Counted from the first letter of the stretch, positions 52,306 through 62,500 are shown. The stretch: DNA of 64,000 nt from Bacteroidales bacterium (GCA_015061115.1 SUXE01000003.1:124001-188000), one strand, 5' to 3'. Program-made: numbers and translations. The notes: a model not told the origin generated them from the sequence alone.

Positions 52306-52333
52306 GGGCGACGGAATTCCGTCGCCCTTTTTT
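52306..52333 (+). terminator. Strong terminator of the caspase operon
   Basis: Arm GGGCGACGGAA at 52306-52316 pairs perfectly with the following 11 bases, and six T follow. It is the strongest terminator in the window. Confidence 0.92.
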
Positions 52334-52379
52334 ATTGGATTAAGAATGAAGAGTTAAGAATTAAGGATTTTCTTCTTCA

Positions 52380-52490
52380 CAAGTGCGAGCTGTAGGCGAA
52401 CACATAAATTTAATAAAACCACAGAGACACTAAGTTCAAAGAGAAGTGCTGCTTTTTATGAAAAAAAGAGGAGAGAATTCAAGATAGACA
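52380..52490 (+). repeat. Degenerate REP-like element, copy 4, with shared 3' tail
   Basis: GTGCGAGCTGTAGGCGAACAC, then AATTTAATAAAACCACAGAG, CACTAAGTTCAAAGAGAA and a CTTTTTATGAAAAAAAGAGGAGAGAATTC-type tail. The same tail follows REP-like copy 3 at 54950-55035. The 52285-52666 gap otherwise holds only the promoter below. Confidence 0.55.
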
Positions 52491-52568
52491 AGTATGGTAT
52501 AAAGAACATAATTATGGATGATAAAAAAGTTTAATATTGTTTTTAACAAATTAATGTTTTGTTATAAT

Positions 52569-52600
52569 TTTGTGCTTGTTGTGTGAAAAATCTATATTTG
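52569..52600 (+). promoter_or_regulatory. Bacteroidetes-type promoter of the FISUMP gene
   Basis: TTTG at 52569-52572, 20 bp, then TATATTTG at 52593-52600, matching TTTG-N19/20-TAnnTTTG. The ATG follows at 52667, leaving a leader of about 60 nt. Confidence 0.75.
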
Positions 52601-52666
52601 AATGACTTAAATAGAATTTTCGTATAGCAATATATTTTATGTAGGTACTCAATAAAAATAGAATAT

Positions 52667-54769
52667 ATGAAAAAATTATTACTGTTATCGACATCAATGA
52701 TCGCATCGTTTGCATTTATTGTGAATGCTGTGACTTATATGCAAGTAAAAACAGATGATGGCAAAGTTGTACGTTACGATGTAAAGCATGTGACAGAAGT
52801 GAATTTTGAGGAAGATACTCAAGAGACTGAACTTTTGCAAGTCACTGTCAGTGGAACAATCGGCAAGGACACATACGTCGATTTAGGATTGCCAAGCGGA
52901 ACAAAGTGGGCTACATATAATGTGGGCGCAAAAAAGCCTGAGGGTATCGGCACCTATTTTTCTTGGGCAGAAACCACTCCCGATGATATAACATTGTCGG
53001 ATTGCTATAGCTGGTCGCAATATAAGTGGGGTGGCTATTATTCACAGAAAAAATATGTGACTATTGAGGAATGGGGCACAGTGGATAGTATCACTGTACT
53101 GCTTCCAGAAGATGACGCTGCAACAGTGAATTTCAGTTCGGAGTGGCGCACTCCATCTTCAGCTGAACAGAAGGAATTGATAGATGGCTGTACATGGACA
53201 CACGTCGAAAATTTCAACAACACAGGAGTTTCAGGAGAATATGGAGTGTCAAAGAAAAATGGAAACACCATATTCCTTCCATCTTCAGGATATCGTTCAA
53301 AATACGGTTTGAGTGCAAGCTATTGTGGATATTACTGGTCATCTGACTTAAATCAGGAGGATAATGGCACAGCATATTTGACTAATTTTTCATCAGAAGG
53401 CTTTACTATCATGTATCAGGGCCGTCACGACGGAATGGTTGTACGTCCTGTGTCGAATGCAAAAGATATAGAATCTTATGTTCTGCATGTCACTGTAAGT
53501 GGTACTGTAGGCGAAAATACCTACGTCGACTTAGGATTGCCAAGTGGCACAAAGTGGGCTACATATAATGTCGGTGCAGATAAGCCTGAAGGTATTGGCA
53601 CTCATTTCTCTTGGGCGGAAATCACACCAGATGACACAACATTGTCGGATTGCTATAGCTGGTCGCAATATAAGTGGGGTGGCTATCATAGCCAGAAAAA
53701 ATATGTGACTCTCGCAAATTGGGGAACAGTGGATAATATCACAGAACTACTTCCAGAAGACGATGCCGCAACTCAGAATTTCAGTTCAGAATGGCGTACA
53801 CCATCGTCGGTAGAGCAGAAAGAGTTGATAGACGGATGTATCTGGACGTATGTTGAGAATGTCAATAATACAGGCGTTTCTGGAATGGTAGGTATGTCAA
53901 AAGCAAATGGAAATATCATCTTCCTTCCATCTTCAGGATATCGTGCAAAATATGGTTGGGGTGCAAAATCTAATGGATATTATTGGTCGTCTGATTTGAA
54001 TCAGGAGGATAATGGTACAGCATACTTGGCAAAGTTCACTTCAGAAGGATTCACAATCATGTATCAGGGCCGTCACGACGGAATGATGATACGTCCTGTT
54101 ACGAATGCCGAAGAAAAGATAGAAATAAAGCCATATATTCTGGAAGTTACTGTCACAGACTCTATCGGTGGAAACACCTACGTCGACTTAGGATTGCCAA
54201 GCGGCACAAAGTGGGCTACTTGTAATGTGGGTGCAACAAAACCAGAGGAAATAGGTACACATTTCTCATGGGCAGAAACCGTTCCAGACGATACAATATT
54301 GTCGGATTGCTACAGTTGGTCGCAGTATAAGTGGGGCGGATTGTATAGTCAGAAAAAATATGTTACTCTCACTAATTGGGGAACAGTCGATAATAATACT
54401 GTACTTTTGCCAGAGGACGACGCCGCGACACAGAATATAGGTTCAGAATGGCGCACTCCATCTTCAGCAGATCAGAAGGAATTGATAGATGGCTGTACTT
54501 GGACATATGTAGAAAATGTCAATAATACAGGAATCTCAGGAAGAGTAGGAGTCTCAAAGACAAATGGAAATATCATTTTCCTTCCGTCTTCAGGATACCG
54601 TTCAAGATACGGTTTGAGTGCAAGTTATAGTGGATATTACTGGTCGTCTGATTTGAATCAGAAAGATAATGGCACAGCATATTTGACTAAGTTCACATCA
54701 GAAGGATTTACAATCATGTATCAGGGCCGTCATGACGGAATGGTTGTCCGTCCTGTAACCACTAAATAA
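52667..54769 (+). CDS. Secreted protein with three tandem FISUMP (Fibrobacter major paralogous) domains
   Basis: 700 residues. Signal peptide ends near IVNA; a Bacteroidales leader motif MQVKTDDGKVVRYDVKHV follows. Then three ~215-residue copies of one domain starting near residues 59, 275 and 493 (nt 52841, 53490, 54145), each with VDLGLPSGTKWATYNVG, HFSWAETxPDD, SEWRTPSSAEQKELIDGC, IFLPSSGYRSKYG and the end FTIMYQGRHDGMVVRPV. Copies are about 80% identical, so the array is a fairly recent expansion of ~650-bp units. Surface-exposed, formyl-glycine-type C-type-lectin-like fold is expected for this family; the partner is unknown. No secretion tail is seen. Confidence 0.85.
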   Translation: MKKLLLLSTSMIASFAFIVNAVTYMQVKTDDGKVVRYDVKHVTEVNFEEDTQETELLQVTVSGTIGKDTYVDLGLPSGTKWATYNVGAKKPEGIGTYFSWAETTPDDITLSDCYSWSQYKWGGYYSQKKYVTIEEWGTVDSITVLLPEDDAATVNFSSEWRTPSSAEQKELIDGCTWTHVENFNNTGVSGEYGVSKKNGNTIFLPSSGYRSKYGLSASYCGYYWSSDLNQEDNGTAYLTNFSSEGFTIMYQGRHDGMVVRPVSNAKDIESYVLHVTVSGTVGENTYVDLGLPSGTKWATYNVGADKPEGIGTHFSWAEITPDDTTLSDCYSWSQYKWGGYHSQKKYVTLANWGTVDNITELLPEDDAATQNFSSEWRTPSSVEQKELIDGCIWTYVENVNNTGVSGMVGMSKANGNIIFLPSSGYRAKYGWGAKSNGYYWSSDLNQEDNGTAYLAKFTSEGFTIMYQGRHDGMMIRPVTNAEEKIEIKPYILEVTVTDSIGGNTYVDLGLPSGTKWATCNVGATKPEEIGTHFSWAETVPDDTILSDCYSWSQYKWGGLYSQKKYVTLTNWGTVDNNTVLLPEDDAATQNIGSEWRTPSSADQKELIDGCTWTYVENVNNTGISGRVGVSKTNGNIIFLPSSGYRSRYGLSASYSGYYWSSDLNQKDNGTAYLTKFTSEGFTIMYQGRHDGMVVRPVTTK

Positions 54770-54791
54770 GATAATATAAAATTTATTTATG

Positions 54792-54834
54792 GGGGAGCAT
54801 CAAAATAAATGGAGATGCTCCCCATTTTTATTTT
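54792..54834 (+). terminator. Terminator of the FISUMP gene
   Basis: GGGGAGCATC (54792-54801) pairs with GATGCTCCCC (54814-54823), followed by ATTTTTATTTT. Confidence 0.9.
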
Positions 54835-54892
54835 AACGTCAATTCGAGACGAAATAAAAATAGAAGAAAATGATAGTTGAAGTGTCATAAAT

Positions 54893-55035
54893 GAGGATTG
54901 TTAAGGACGGAACGTCCTAACTCCTCCACACGTGCGAGCCGTAGGCGAGCACAAATTTAATAAAACCACAGAGGCACAAAGTTTACAGAGAAAGGCTACG
55001 TCTTTTTATGAGAAAAAAGAGATGAGAATTCAATC
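54893..55035 (+). repeat. REP-like element, copy 3, with shared 3' tail
   Basis: GAGGATTG, AAGGACG-GAA-CGTCCT hairpin, then GCGAGCCGTAGGCGAGC (54934-54950) match REP-like copies 1 and 2. The tail (AATTTAATAAAACCACAGAG onward) matches the copy at 52380-52490. It fills most of the 54835-55165 gap; I see no gene there. Confidence 0.65.
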
Positions 55036-55167
55036 ATAAAGTGGAAAATGATTCGCAGATTACAATTCGGACTCACGTTATTTTATCAATAAATTGTATC
55101 TTCGTTTATTTTCGCTATTTTAGGAATGATTGGATGTAATCATTGCCTTTACAAAACACATATTTGT

Positions 55168-55198
55168 TTTGGTGGTGCGATAAAAAATATTAACTTTG
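55168..55198 (+). promoter_or_regulatory. tRNA-Arg promoter
   Basis: TTTG at 55168-55171, 19 bp, TAACTTTG at 55191-55198, with the tRNA beginning 18 bp later. This is a textbook Bacteroidetes sigma-ABfr promoter and supports the phylum call. Confidence 0.8.
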
Positions 55199-55216
55199 CG
55201 TTGCTAATTTAGCGAT

Positions 55217-55288
55217 GGCTTCGTAGTTCAACGGATAGAATACGAGTTTCCTAAACTTTAGATCCGGGTTCGATTCCCGGCGAGGCTA
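55217..55288 (+). tRNA. tRNA-Arg (anticodon CCU)
   Basis: Cloverleaf: acceptor GGCTTCG/CGAGGCT, D-arm GTTC/GAAT, anticodon arm with loop TTCCTAA (anticodon CCT in DNA), T-arm CCGGG-TTCGATT-CCCGG, discriminator A. CCA is not encoded. The 27-43 pair is a mismatch. It reads AGG codons. Confidence 0.93.
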
Positions 55289-55302
55289 CTAAGTAATAAT
55301 CG

Positions 55303-55325
55303 GGGGAATTCATAGGATTCCCCTT
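55303..55325 (+). terminator. tRNA terminator / GH9 leader hairpin
   Basis: GGGGAAT (55303-55309) pairs with ATTCCCC (55317-55323), followed by TTT. It lies between the tRNA and the GH9 ATG at 55337, so the GH9 gene either is transcribed through from the tRNA promoter or has a promoter hidden in this gap. Confidence 0.65.
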
Positions 55326-55336
55326 TAATAACATAA

Positions 55337-57109
55337 ATGCGTATGAAGAAACTATTTACACTTTCGCTTCTAACAGCATTGTCGGCAACATCTTTTGCTT
55401 ACGATTTCTCATCTTATTCATATGGATATCAGGCTTCAGATTATAGAGAGGCAATCAACATGGGATTGAAGTTTTTCGGTGGTCAGCGATGTGGCGACAC
55501 TCACAACTGGATGCTTCATGAGAACAATGAAGTCTCAAAAAAATATTGCCATATGAAAGATGGTCAGGGCAAGGTGAATGGCGGCGGTAATGGCAATTAC
55601 GACCTGACTGGAGGTTGGCACGACTGTGGCGACCATATCAAAGTCGGCACGACTATGGGTTATGCGGCATTCTCATTGCTTGCAGCATACGATATCTGGC
55701 CAAAAGCGTTCCAGGACAACTACGATGCCGAGTACGGACCAAAGAATGGCATTCCAGATGTGTTGGATGAGGCAAAGATTGCTACTGATTATTTCATGAA
55801 GTGTTTCTTGTCGAACGGTGAGTTCTGCTATTATGTAGGAGATGGAAGCGACCACAGAGTATGGATGACTTCGTCAAAGCAGAGTGAGCAGTCTGTAGAT
55901 AACGGTGGTGATCCACGTCCAGTTTGGACATCTTCATCTATAGGAGGACCTCAGGCAGCAAACTATGTGTCGGCTCTTTGCCTGATGGCTAAACATTATC
56001 CAGACGCTGATTATGCGGCTAAATGTAAGAAAGCTGCAATTGATGGATATGAGTTTGCAAAGAAGAACAAGTCGGCTCAAGCACCAATCCCAGAATTCTA
56101 TGGATCTCCAAATCCAGAGTGGACAGATGAGTTGTCGCTTGCAGCTGTCATGCTTTATAATCTGACAGGCGAGGACAGCTATTTGGCAGACGCCAAGTCT
56201 TATCTTGCAGGAAAGTGGGAGTCTAATTCTCCTTTGGCATGGGATACAATGTCGGATTATGTTTACTACTATCTTGCAAAAATCGACAAGAGTCTTAACA
56301 ATGGACAGGGAGGAACTTATGTAAGTTTCCTTGAAAAGAATGTATTTGGATTACATTTGGATAAGGCAAAAGGAGATAAGAATGGATTCCCTTACTACGC
56401 AAGCCGTTGGGGTACAAACAAGTTGGCACTTGGAGGAGCCACTGTTGCAGCTTTGTATGTGAAACTTGTGGAGGACGGAGTTATTACATCCTCTAAAAAT
56501 ATCGAAGAAGCAAAAGGATTCCGTGATAGAATTGTTGATTATGTGATGGGAAAGAACGAGTTCAACCACACATTTTTGCATGGATTCAAAGGAGATATGC
56601 ATTTCCGTTTACACCATAGAAATGCTATGGGAAGAAATGACAATCCACCTTCAAATGTGAAAAACTCATGTGAATATATGTTTGCCAGCGGTGGTGTGAT
56701 AGGAGGACCTTCCGGCACAGGAATATTTGAGAATGTGGTAGAAGGAGGAGCTTCATACACAGAGACAGAGGGAGGATGTGACTATAACGCACCGTTTATT
56801 GCGGCAATCGCAAGTATCGCAGAAAAGTTGGATCCGATTCCGACAGGAGTGGAAGAGGTTAGAAACACTAGTTTCAGCGTTTATCCGACTGTAATTGATG
56901 ATTATGTGATTGTGGATCCTATTGAGATCGGTTACGACGGCAGAGCGGAGATCAGCATCGTCAACATCAATGGACAGACAGTCGCTGCTGAAAGTATGAT
57001 TGGCTTCACTCCTATTGTGATCTATACATCTTCGTTGCCACGTGGCATCTATGTGTTGAAGGTTAATTTCGACGGTGGTCAGAAGACATTCAAGTTGATT
57101 AAAGAGTAA
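55337..57109 (+). CDS. GH9 endoglucanase with type IX secretion tail
   Basis: 590 residues. Signal peptide 1-21; GH9 catalytic domain ~25-495 with D96 and D99 in GGWHDCGDHIKVG and catalytic Glu E478 in TETEGGCDYNAPF. HHRNAMGRNDNPPS and MFASGGVIGGPSG are loop signatures seen in anaerobe and Fibrobacter-type GH9 enzymes. Residues ~510-590 form a Por-type secretion domain (FSVYPTVIDDYVIVDPIEIG ... GIYVLKVNFDGGQKTFKLI), so it is exported by the type IX system. It differs from the first GH9 (30718) in lacking the Ig-like domain and in its CGDH active-site variant. Confidence 0.95.
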   Translation: MRMKKLFTLSLLTALSATSFAYDFSSYSYGYQASDYREAINMGLKFFGGQRCGDTHNWMLHENNEVSKKYCHMKDGQGKVNGGGNGNYDLTGGWHDCGDHIKVGTTMGYAAFSLLAAYDIWPKAFQDNYDAEYGPKNGIPDVLDEAKIATDYFMKCFLSNGEFCYYVGDGSDHRVWMTSSKQSEQSVDNGGDPRPVWTSSSIGGPQAANYVSALCLMAKHYPDADYAAKCKKAAIDGYEFAKKNKSAQAPIPEFYGSPNPEWTDELSLAAVMLYNLTGEDSYLADAKSYLAGKWESNSPLAWDTMSDYVYYYLAKIDKSLNNGQGGTYVSFLEKNVFGLHLDKAKGDKNGFPYYASRWGTNKLALGGATVAALYVKLVEDGVITSSKNIEEAKGFRDRIVDYVMGKNEFNHTFLHGFKGDMHFRLHHRNAMGRNDNPPSNVKNSCEYMFASGGVIGGPSGTGIFENVVEGGASYTETEGGCDYNAPFIAAIASIAEKLDPIPTGVEEVRNTSFSVYPTVIDDYVIVDPIEIGYDGRAEISIVNINGQTVAAESMIGFTPIVIYTSSLPRGIYVLKVNFDGGQKTFKLIKE

Positions 57110-57125
57110 TATTACTCATATATTT

Positions 57126-57162
57126 GGAGACGTGGATTTCTGCGTCTCCATTTTTATTTTTT
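57126..57162 (+). terminator. Terminator of the second GH9 gene
   Basis: GGAGACG (57126-57132) pairs with CGTCTCC (57143-57149), followed by ATTTTTATTTTTT. Same stem as the first GH9 terminator at 32446. Confidence 0.85.
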
Positions 57163-57191
57163 CATTTCGCATTTATATTATTTATACTATT

Positions 57192-58364
57192 ATGGAGAAT
57201 TTCTCATTTTACAGTCCTACCAAATTCGTGTTTGGTAAAGAGACAGAGCGCAGGTGTGGAGCACTTGTAAAAGAATTTGGAGGTTCAAAAGTCCTTATCC
57301 ACTATGGAGGAGGTTCTGTTGTGCGTTCTGGCTTGCTCGACCGCGTGAAAAAATCACTTACAGAGGTAGGAGTGCAGTTTTGCGAACTTGGTGGTGTCAC
57401 TCCGAATCCACGTTCGGGAAAGGTGTATGAAGGCATAGAGCTATGCAAAAAAGAGAATGTTGATTTTATTCTTGCTGTCGGAGGAGGCTCGTCTATCGAT
57501 TCTGCCAAAGCAATCGCTATGGGAGTATGTTACGATGGTGATTTCTGGGATTTTTACAGCGGAAAAGAACGTCCGAAGAAGGCTTTGCCTGTCGGCACAG
57601 TGTTGACTATTGCCGCAGCAGGAAGTGAAGGCTCTGGCGACTCTGTGATAACACACGAGAATGGAATGCTAAAGCGTGGGGCAAGCGGAGAATGTATCCG
57701 ACCTAGGTTTTCTATCCTTAATCCACAGTTGACAACAACTTTGCCTGCATATCAGACTGCTTGTGGTGCGACTGATATCATGGCTCACGTCTTCGAAAGA
57801 TATTTCACTAACACTACAGATGTCCAGACAACAGACCGTCTGTGTGAGGCAGTGCTCCTTTCTATGATTGAAGAGACACCTAAGGTGATCAAAGACCCTA
57901 ATGATTATCAAGCGCGCGCCAATATCATGTGGGCAGGTATGGTGGCTCACAACAATATTGTTGGAGTGGGCAGAGAGCAGGATTGGAACAGCCATGGAAT
58001 TGAGCATGAACTTTCAGCATTGTATGATTGCGCTCACGGAGCAGGTTTGGCTGTTATCATGCCAGCGTGGATGACATATGTTGTAGACCACGACGTGATG
58101 CGATTCGCGCAGATGGCATGCAGAGTGTGGAATTGCAAGATGGATTTCCAGAATCCAAAGAAGACGGCACTTGAGGGTATAGCAGCGTTCCGCAGTTTCT
58201 TGAAGTCGATAGGTATGCCTATTAATTTCTCTGAACTTGGAGCAAAAGAGAGCGATATTCCATATCTTGTGAAGACGTTTGGTCTTGGAGAGACAGGCAA
58301 GACGGGAGGATTTGTGCAGCTCACGAGCAAAGATGTGGAGAATATCTACAGATTGGCATTGTAA
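57192..58364 (+). CDS. Iron-dependent alcohol dehydrogenase, second paralogue
   Basis: About 390 residues from the ATG at 57192 (MENFSFYSPTKFVFG); an in-frame ATG at 57132 falls inside the GH9 terminator and is rejected. Nucleotide motif LAVGGGSSIDSAKAIAM, metal-ligand region ATDIMAHVFERYF and later GIEHELSALYDCAHGAGLAV. Same family as 13441-14613 and of equal length. It lies after the GH9 gene but behind its terminator, so it is probably a separate unit for aldehyde or alcohol turnover in fermentation. Confidence 0.92.
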   Translation: MENFSFYSPTKFVFGKETERRCGALVKEFGGSKVLIHYGGGSVVRSGLLDRVKKSLTEVGVQFCELGGVTPNPRSGKVYEGIELCKKENVDFILAVGGGSSIDSAKAIAMGVCYDGDFWDFYSGKERPKKALPVGTVLTIAAAGSEGSGDSVITHENGMLKRGASGECIRPRFSILNPQLTTTLPAYQTACGATDIMAHVFERYFTNTTDVQTTDRLCEAVLLSMIEETPKVIKDPNDYQARANIMWAGMVAHNNIVGVGREQDWNSHGIEHELSALYDCAHGAGLAVIMPAWMTYVVDHDVMRFAQMACRVWNCKMDFQNPKKTALEGIAAFRSFLKSIGMPINFSELGAKESDIPYLVKTFGLGETGKTGGFVQLTSKDVENIYRLAL

Positions 58365-58392
58365 ACAAAGTATGTTTTAATTAAAATGTTTA

Positions 58393-58424
58393 GGGGAGGT
58401 TCGTGCAGAGTCTCCCCAATTTTT
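58393..58424 (+). terminator. Terminator of the alcohol dehydrogenase gene
   Basis: GGGGAG (58393-58398) pairs with CTCCCC (58412-58417), followed by AATTTTTT. Confidence 0.75.
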
Positions 58425-58509
58425 TGTGATGAAAAAACTGCCGATGTTACTGAGAATGAAATTCTATATTAAAAAATGTTAAAGCAAACATTTGTTTGCT
58501 GAATTTGTT

Positions 58510-58517
58510 TATTTTTG
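58510..58517 (+). promoter_or_regulatory. Probable -7 box TATTTTTG of the RHS-pair operon
   Basis: TATTTTTG matches TAnnTTTG, with TTTG at 58491-58494 at a short spacing of 15. The inverted repeat GCAAAC/GTTTGC (58484-58499) overlaps the -33 region and could be an operator. The ATG is at 58576. Confidence 0.45.
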
Positions 58518-58575
58518 CAAAATAAACTTACGACAGAAATAATTCGATTAGTGAAATCGGAAAAAATATTTAACT

Positions 58576-59532
58576 ATGACAGAAGGTAAAGATAACAGTA
58601 ACTTTGAAAAAGTAAGGAATAGATTGTTTAGACATTCCATTCTTAAATGTTTGATTTTGTGTTTTGCAGCTTACGCATCATGTTTATTCTCCACAGCATT
58701 TTCAGCGGTGGTTGTGTCAGAAGTTTTTGTCGACACTACGACAAAGAATCTTCAATATGTTGAGCTTACAAATATCAACAATAAAGATCAGACGGTAAAC
58801 AGATTAGAGCTTTCTAATGGCAATGCTTCTGTTTACGTGAATGATACCGTCACTTTTGCACCTTATGAGATCAAAATCGTGCTATTTCCTGATTTTGTTC
58901 CATCAGACAGCATAGAAAATGACAGTACTCAACGGATTTTGTCAAAATCAAGTTTGAAGATTTACGACATGTTATTGATGAAACTTGATAGTGCAGAAAC
59001 TTGTGACACGTTTTTTATCAACGACAAGGTGTTTGGATGTACGGAGAGAAATAAAGTGTTGGTGGATGAGACATTTGGCGTTGTCTCTTCCAATTTTAGG
59101 TATGCGTCACCGTCGCCTTTGAAAGAAAACATGACGGTTCGGATGAAAAAAGTGTTGGCTTATAGCTACGACAATTCAGGAAACAGAATTAAATTAGCAA
59201 GCAAAGTGATTTATGTGGAAGAGAAAAAAGAAGAGGTAGAAGAGAAAGAGAAGGAAATTCCACAAATCATTATTGATGAAGGAGAAAAGCATCCTGGCTT
59301 TAATGTTTATCCCAATCCTACCAAGGGAGATGTGATTGTAGAAATGCCAGAAGTGGGTGATTACACCATCCGACTATTCAATCTGAAATCAGCTGGACTT
59401 CTTACTAAAGAAATTGTAAACAATAATACGGTCGAGATAAACATGTCTGATTTGAGTTTTGGAATCTACTTGATTACGGTATACAAGGGAAGTGAAATTT
59501 TAGGAACAGTGAAAATCATCAAGAATTGTTAA
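58576..59532 (+). CDS. Secreted type IX-tailed partner protein of the RHS gene
   Basis: 318 residues. The N-terminus has a ~22-residue charged lead, then a hydrophobic helix (CLILCFAAYASCLFSTAFS). Residues ~45-195 form a beta-rich domain opening VVSEVFVDTTTKNLQYVEL, resembling lamin-tail-type sandwiches. It includes an Rhs-like YD motif (LAYSYDNSGNRIKL) at ~203-216, an acidic/Lys coiled linker (EEKKEEVEEKEKE), and a Por secretion tail (FNVYPNPTKGDVIV ... GIYLITVYKGSEILG). Its stop overlaps the start region of the RHS gene by a few bases. Small type IX-tailed proteins with a single YD motif are common just ahead of Bacteroidetes RHS genes; role unknown. Confidence 0.82.
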   Translation: MTEGKDNSNFEKVRNRLFRHSILKCLILCFAAYASCLFSTAFSAVVVSEVFVDTTTKNLQYVELTNINNKDQTVNRLELSNGNASVYVNDTVTFAPYEIKIVLFPDFVPSDSIENDSTQRILSKSSLKIYDMLLMKLDSAETCDTFFINDKVFGCTERNKVLVDETFGVVSSNFRYASPSPLKENMTVRMKKVLAYSYDNSGNRIKLASKVIYVEEKKEEVEEKEKEIPQIIIDEGEKHPGFNVYPNPTKGDVIVEMPEVGDYTIRLFNLKSAGLLTKEIVNNNTVEINMSDLSFGIYLITVYKGSEILGTVKIIKNC

Positions 59533-59538
59533 TGAGTT

Positions 59539-62500
59539 ATGGGAAAAGCGAAGAATATAATTATGAGTTTAAGGGTTAGAATAGCAGTTTTACTGGCTTT
59601 TGTAAGTTGTCTGTTTGTGTCGGCAGATGAAATCGCACGTCCAATGACAAATTATAATGTGCGTGTCTCACAAGGAGCTGCATTAGTGGATCTTCCAATA
59701 GCGACACCTTCCGGAGCTGGAGGATTCAAACCAGATTTAAGATTTTTCTATAATTCCGACGCTGCAAACGGTCTGCTTGGAATGGGTTGGATGATTTCTC
59801 CATTGCCCAAAATAACAACAACAGGCAAGACAATTTTCTATGACAACACCATCGAACCAATAGGAAGTGCCTTTTTATTGAACGGGGAGAGAATCATAGA
59901 AGAAAAAAAAGAGCGTGACACGATTTTCTACAAGAAAGTTGTCGACGACAACACTATAATAGCAAAGTATGATGACAAATTCAGAGTGCGTTTCCCTAAC
60001 GGCAATGTTCAGACATACGTAGAATCGCTACCCAGCTCCTATTGTTGGCTATTGCAGTCGGAAAAAGACAAAAATTCCAATGAGATACTTTATTCCTGGG
60101 CATGTCAAGATGGAGAAACACCTAGGATTTCAGAGATCAGTTACAATCAAAAGGGAGCCAACGACCAAAAGGTCTCAGTATCGTTTTCCTACACAAAACG
60201 AACAGATTCCTTCTCTTCTTTATATGCGAAGAGATTGGTGAAGACGAATTATCTGTTGTCGGAAATAAAAGTGACACTTGGAGGAAATCTATATCGCCAA
60301 TATGCTCTTGTCTATGATATTAAAGAGAACCAAAGTGTTTTGAAGCAGGTGGTTGAGACAGGTGTGGATGGAAACACGTTGCCACCATATACGTTTCAAT
60401 GGGAGACAGAACCAACCATTTATCAATTTAAAAATACGTTCAGCACATCCCTTGATTATCTTATCGACAAAAACAGCACAAACTGGACTTTTGCAGATTA
60501 TGATGACGACGGAGAGAAGGAACTGGTTTCGTGGGGCGATACTTATGTAAAATTCTACGCAAAAAATAAAGACGGAAAGTATGTATACAAACATCAAATG
60601 AATGCTCCAGATGATTGGAAGATCATTCAGCCGATATTCGGATGCTTTTTCGATCCTCATAAGACGGACGTGTTGGTGAAATTCGTAAAGAAAACCATTA
60701 AAGAAGGAGCGGAAATAATAGAAAGTAAAGTTAATATTGGTGATTTGTCAACGAAAAAAGCGTTGATGGATAACCCTACTGACGATTTCTTACATATTGT
60801 CGCGGATTTAGATAATGATGGATGCGATGAGGTTATAAGATACAGGAAAAATATAGACGATCATTGTGCAGATGTCAGCATTTTGGATTGGAATGAAAAT
60901 TATTTTGGATTGCTTAGTTTTCCCATAAGTGTAAAAAAGAATATCCCAAGAAATTGCAAACTTTTTGTTTCCGATTATAACGGAGATGGATTGTTAGATA
61001 TAGCTGTAAGTTATGAGTATGTAGACTCATGGGTATTGCCTCAAACAGGTGATGAAGAATGGTTTAATATAAAACAGTGGTCTTATCTTGAAATTTTCAC
61101 TAATACCGGAGTTAAATCAAAATCCGCATTGACTGGAGGAGGAAAGATGACGTTTGAAAGGACAAAGGTCATAAAATTCGATAATCTAATGGATTTTCAT
61201 GCAGTGGCTGATTTCAATGGAGACGGACTACCAGACATTCTATATGGCATTATAGATGGAAAAATTGAAGTGGGGAAAACAAAATTTATTTATTGTTACG
61301 AAAACAAACAGGGAATTCTTTACAACAGAGGCGGACTAGAATTTGAGGACAAAAAGTTAGAGACGTCTTATAGCTTGTATTATCCCTATACAAACAGAGA
61401 GGACAACAAAAATGACGTCAAGGTCGGTGATTTCAACGGCGACGGTAAAGCAGATTTGCTTTTCCTTTGTGCTAACTATAAAATGGAAAAGGATTTAAGT
61501 CGTATATCCAGCAATGATGGAGTCTGGGGTGAATGGAAAGACGCTACAATCGCTTTCTACACGTCGACAGGAGAATCCTTCAGATTGGAATCGAAAAAGA
61601 CAATTTCTGAAGAAAGGGACTGTTTCCTAAAGAGCAGCATACAAATACATGATTTAAACAATAATGGCATTTCTGAAGCCGTCCATTTCATGGGTTATGA
61701 TTTACTTACATTGAAGGAGTCGGGCAGAAGCGGATATTTTACTGAGTTTAGCAAGGAAAAACTGAAACCATATCTGAGGACGATTGAACAGAGAGTCATG
61801 AACAGTATGGTCGATTATTTCGTGCTTTCTTATGAGCGTCTTTCCGAGGAAGGTATATATTCGACTCCTGTCGTATACAGTATGCCCGCATCTCTATATA
61901 AAGGAAATAAAGTTGTAGTGTCAAGGCTCTCGTTTACCGGACAACGTGTCTATTCCTACAAATATGGCTCGTTGTATTATGAAAAGACAGGAAAAGGATT
62001 TATCGGTTTCCTAAATGAGACGGTGACTGATGAAACATCAAAGATAGTCACAGAAAAGGAATGGAGTTATTCCAAACCTTCATTCATACCATTTTCCTAC
62101 AGGGAAAGAGCTTTTGACGAAGATGGAAATGAATTGTCGTTAATAGATAAATCATACCGTCTGGAAAAAAGAGACGGCAAAAAGATTTATCGTGTGTCTC
62201 TGTCTTATTTGAAAGAGAAAAACTATCTCAACAATACGCTAACGACTACTTCTTACAAAGACATGAACTCGGCTTTTATGCCACAGACAATAGTGACTAA
62301 GAAAGGTATAGAGGGTGGACCGACTAAGACTGAGAAAATCGTGTACGACGATGTGGACGGAGGGTCTGGTTTGCTTAAAAAGAAAGTTTCCACATATTGG
62401 TCCGACAGGGAGGATTCCTCTTCTGTTAACCTGAAGCATGAGGCCTATTTCTCATACGATGAGAAAGACCGCTTGGTGGAGACGTTCTCAAAGCCGACAG

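Noticed and set aside
55217..55288. tRNA-Arg as an integration site
   Set aside because: No duplicated tRNA 3' end, integrase or phage genes were seen on either side.
59532..59579. ATG overlapping the stop of the 58576 gene as the RHS start
   Set aside because: Its frame stops after 15 codons; the frame from 59539 or 59563 stays open to the window edge.
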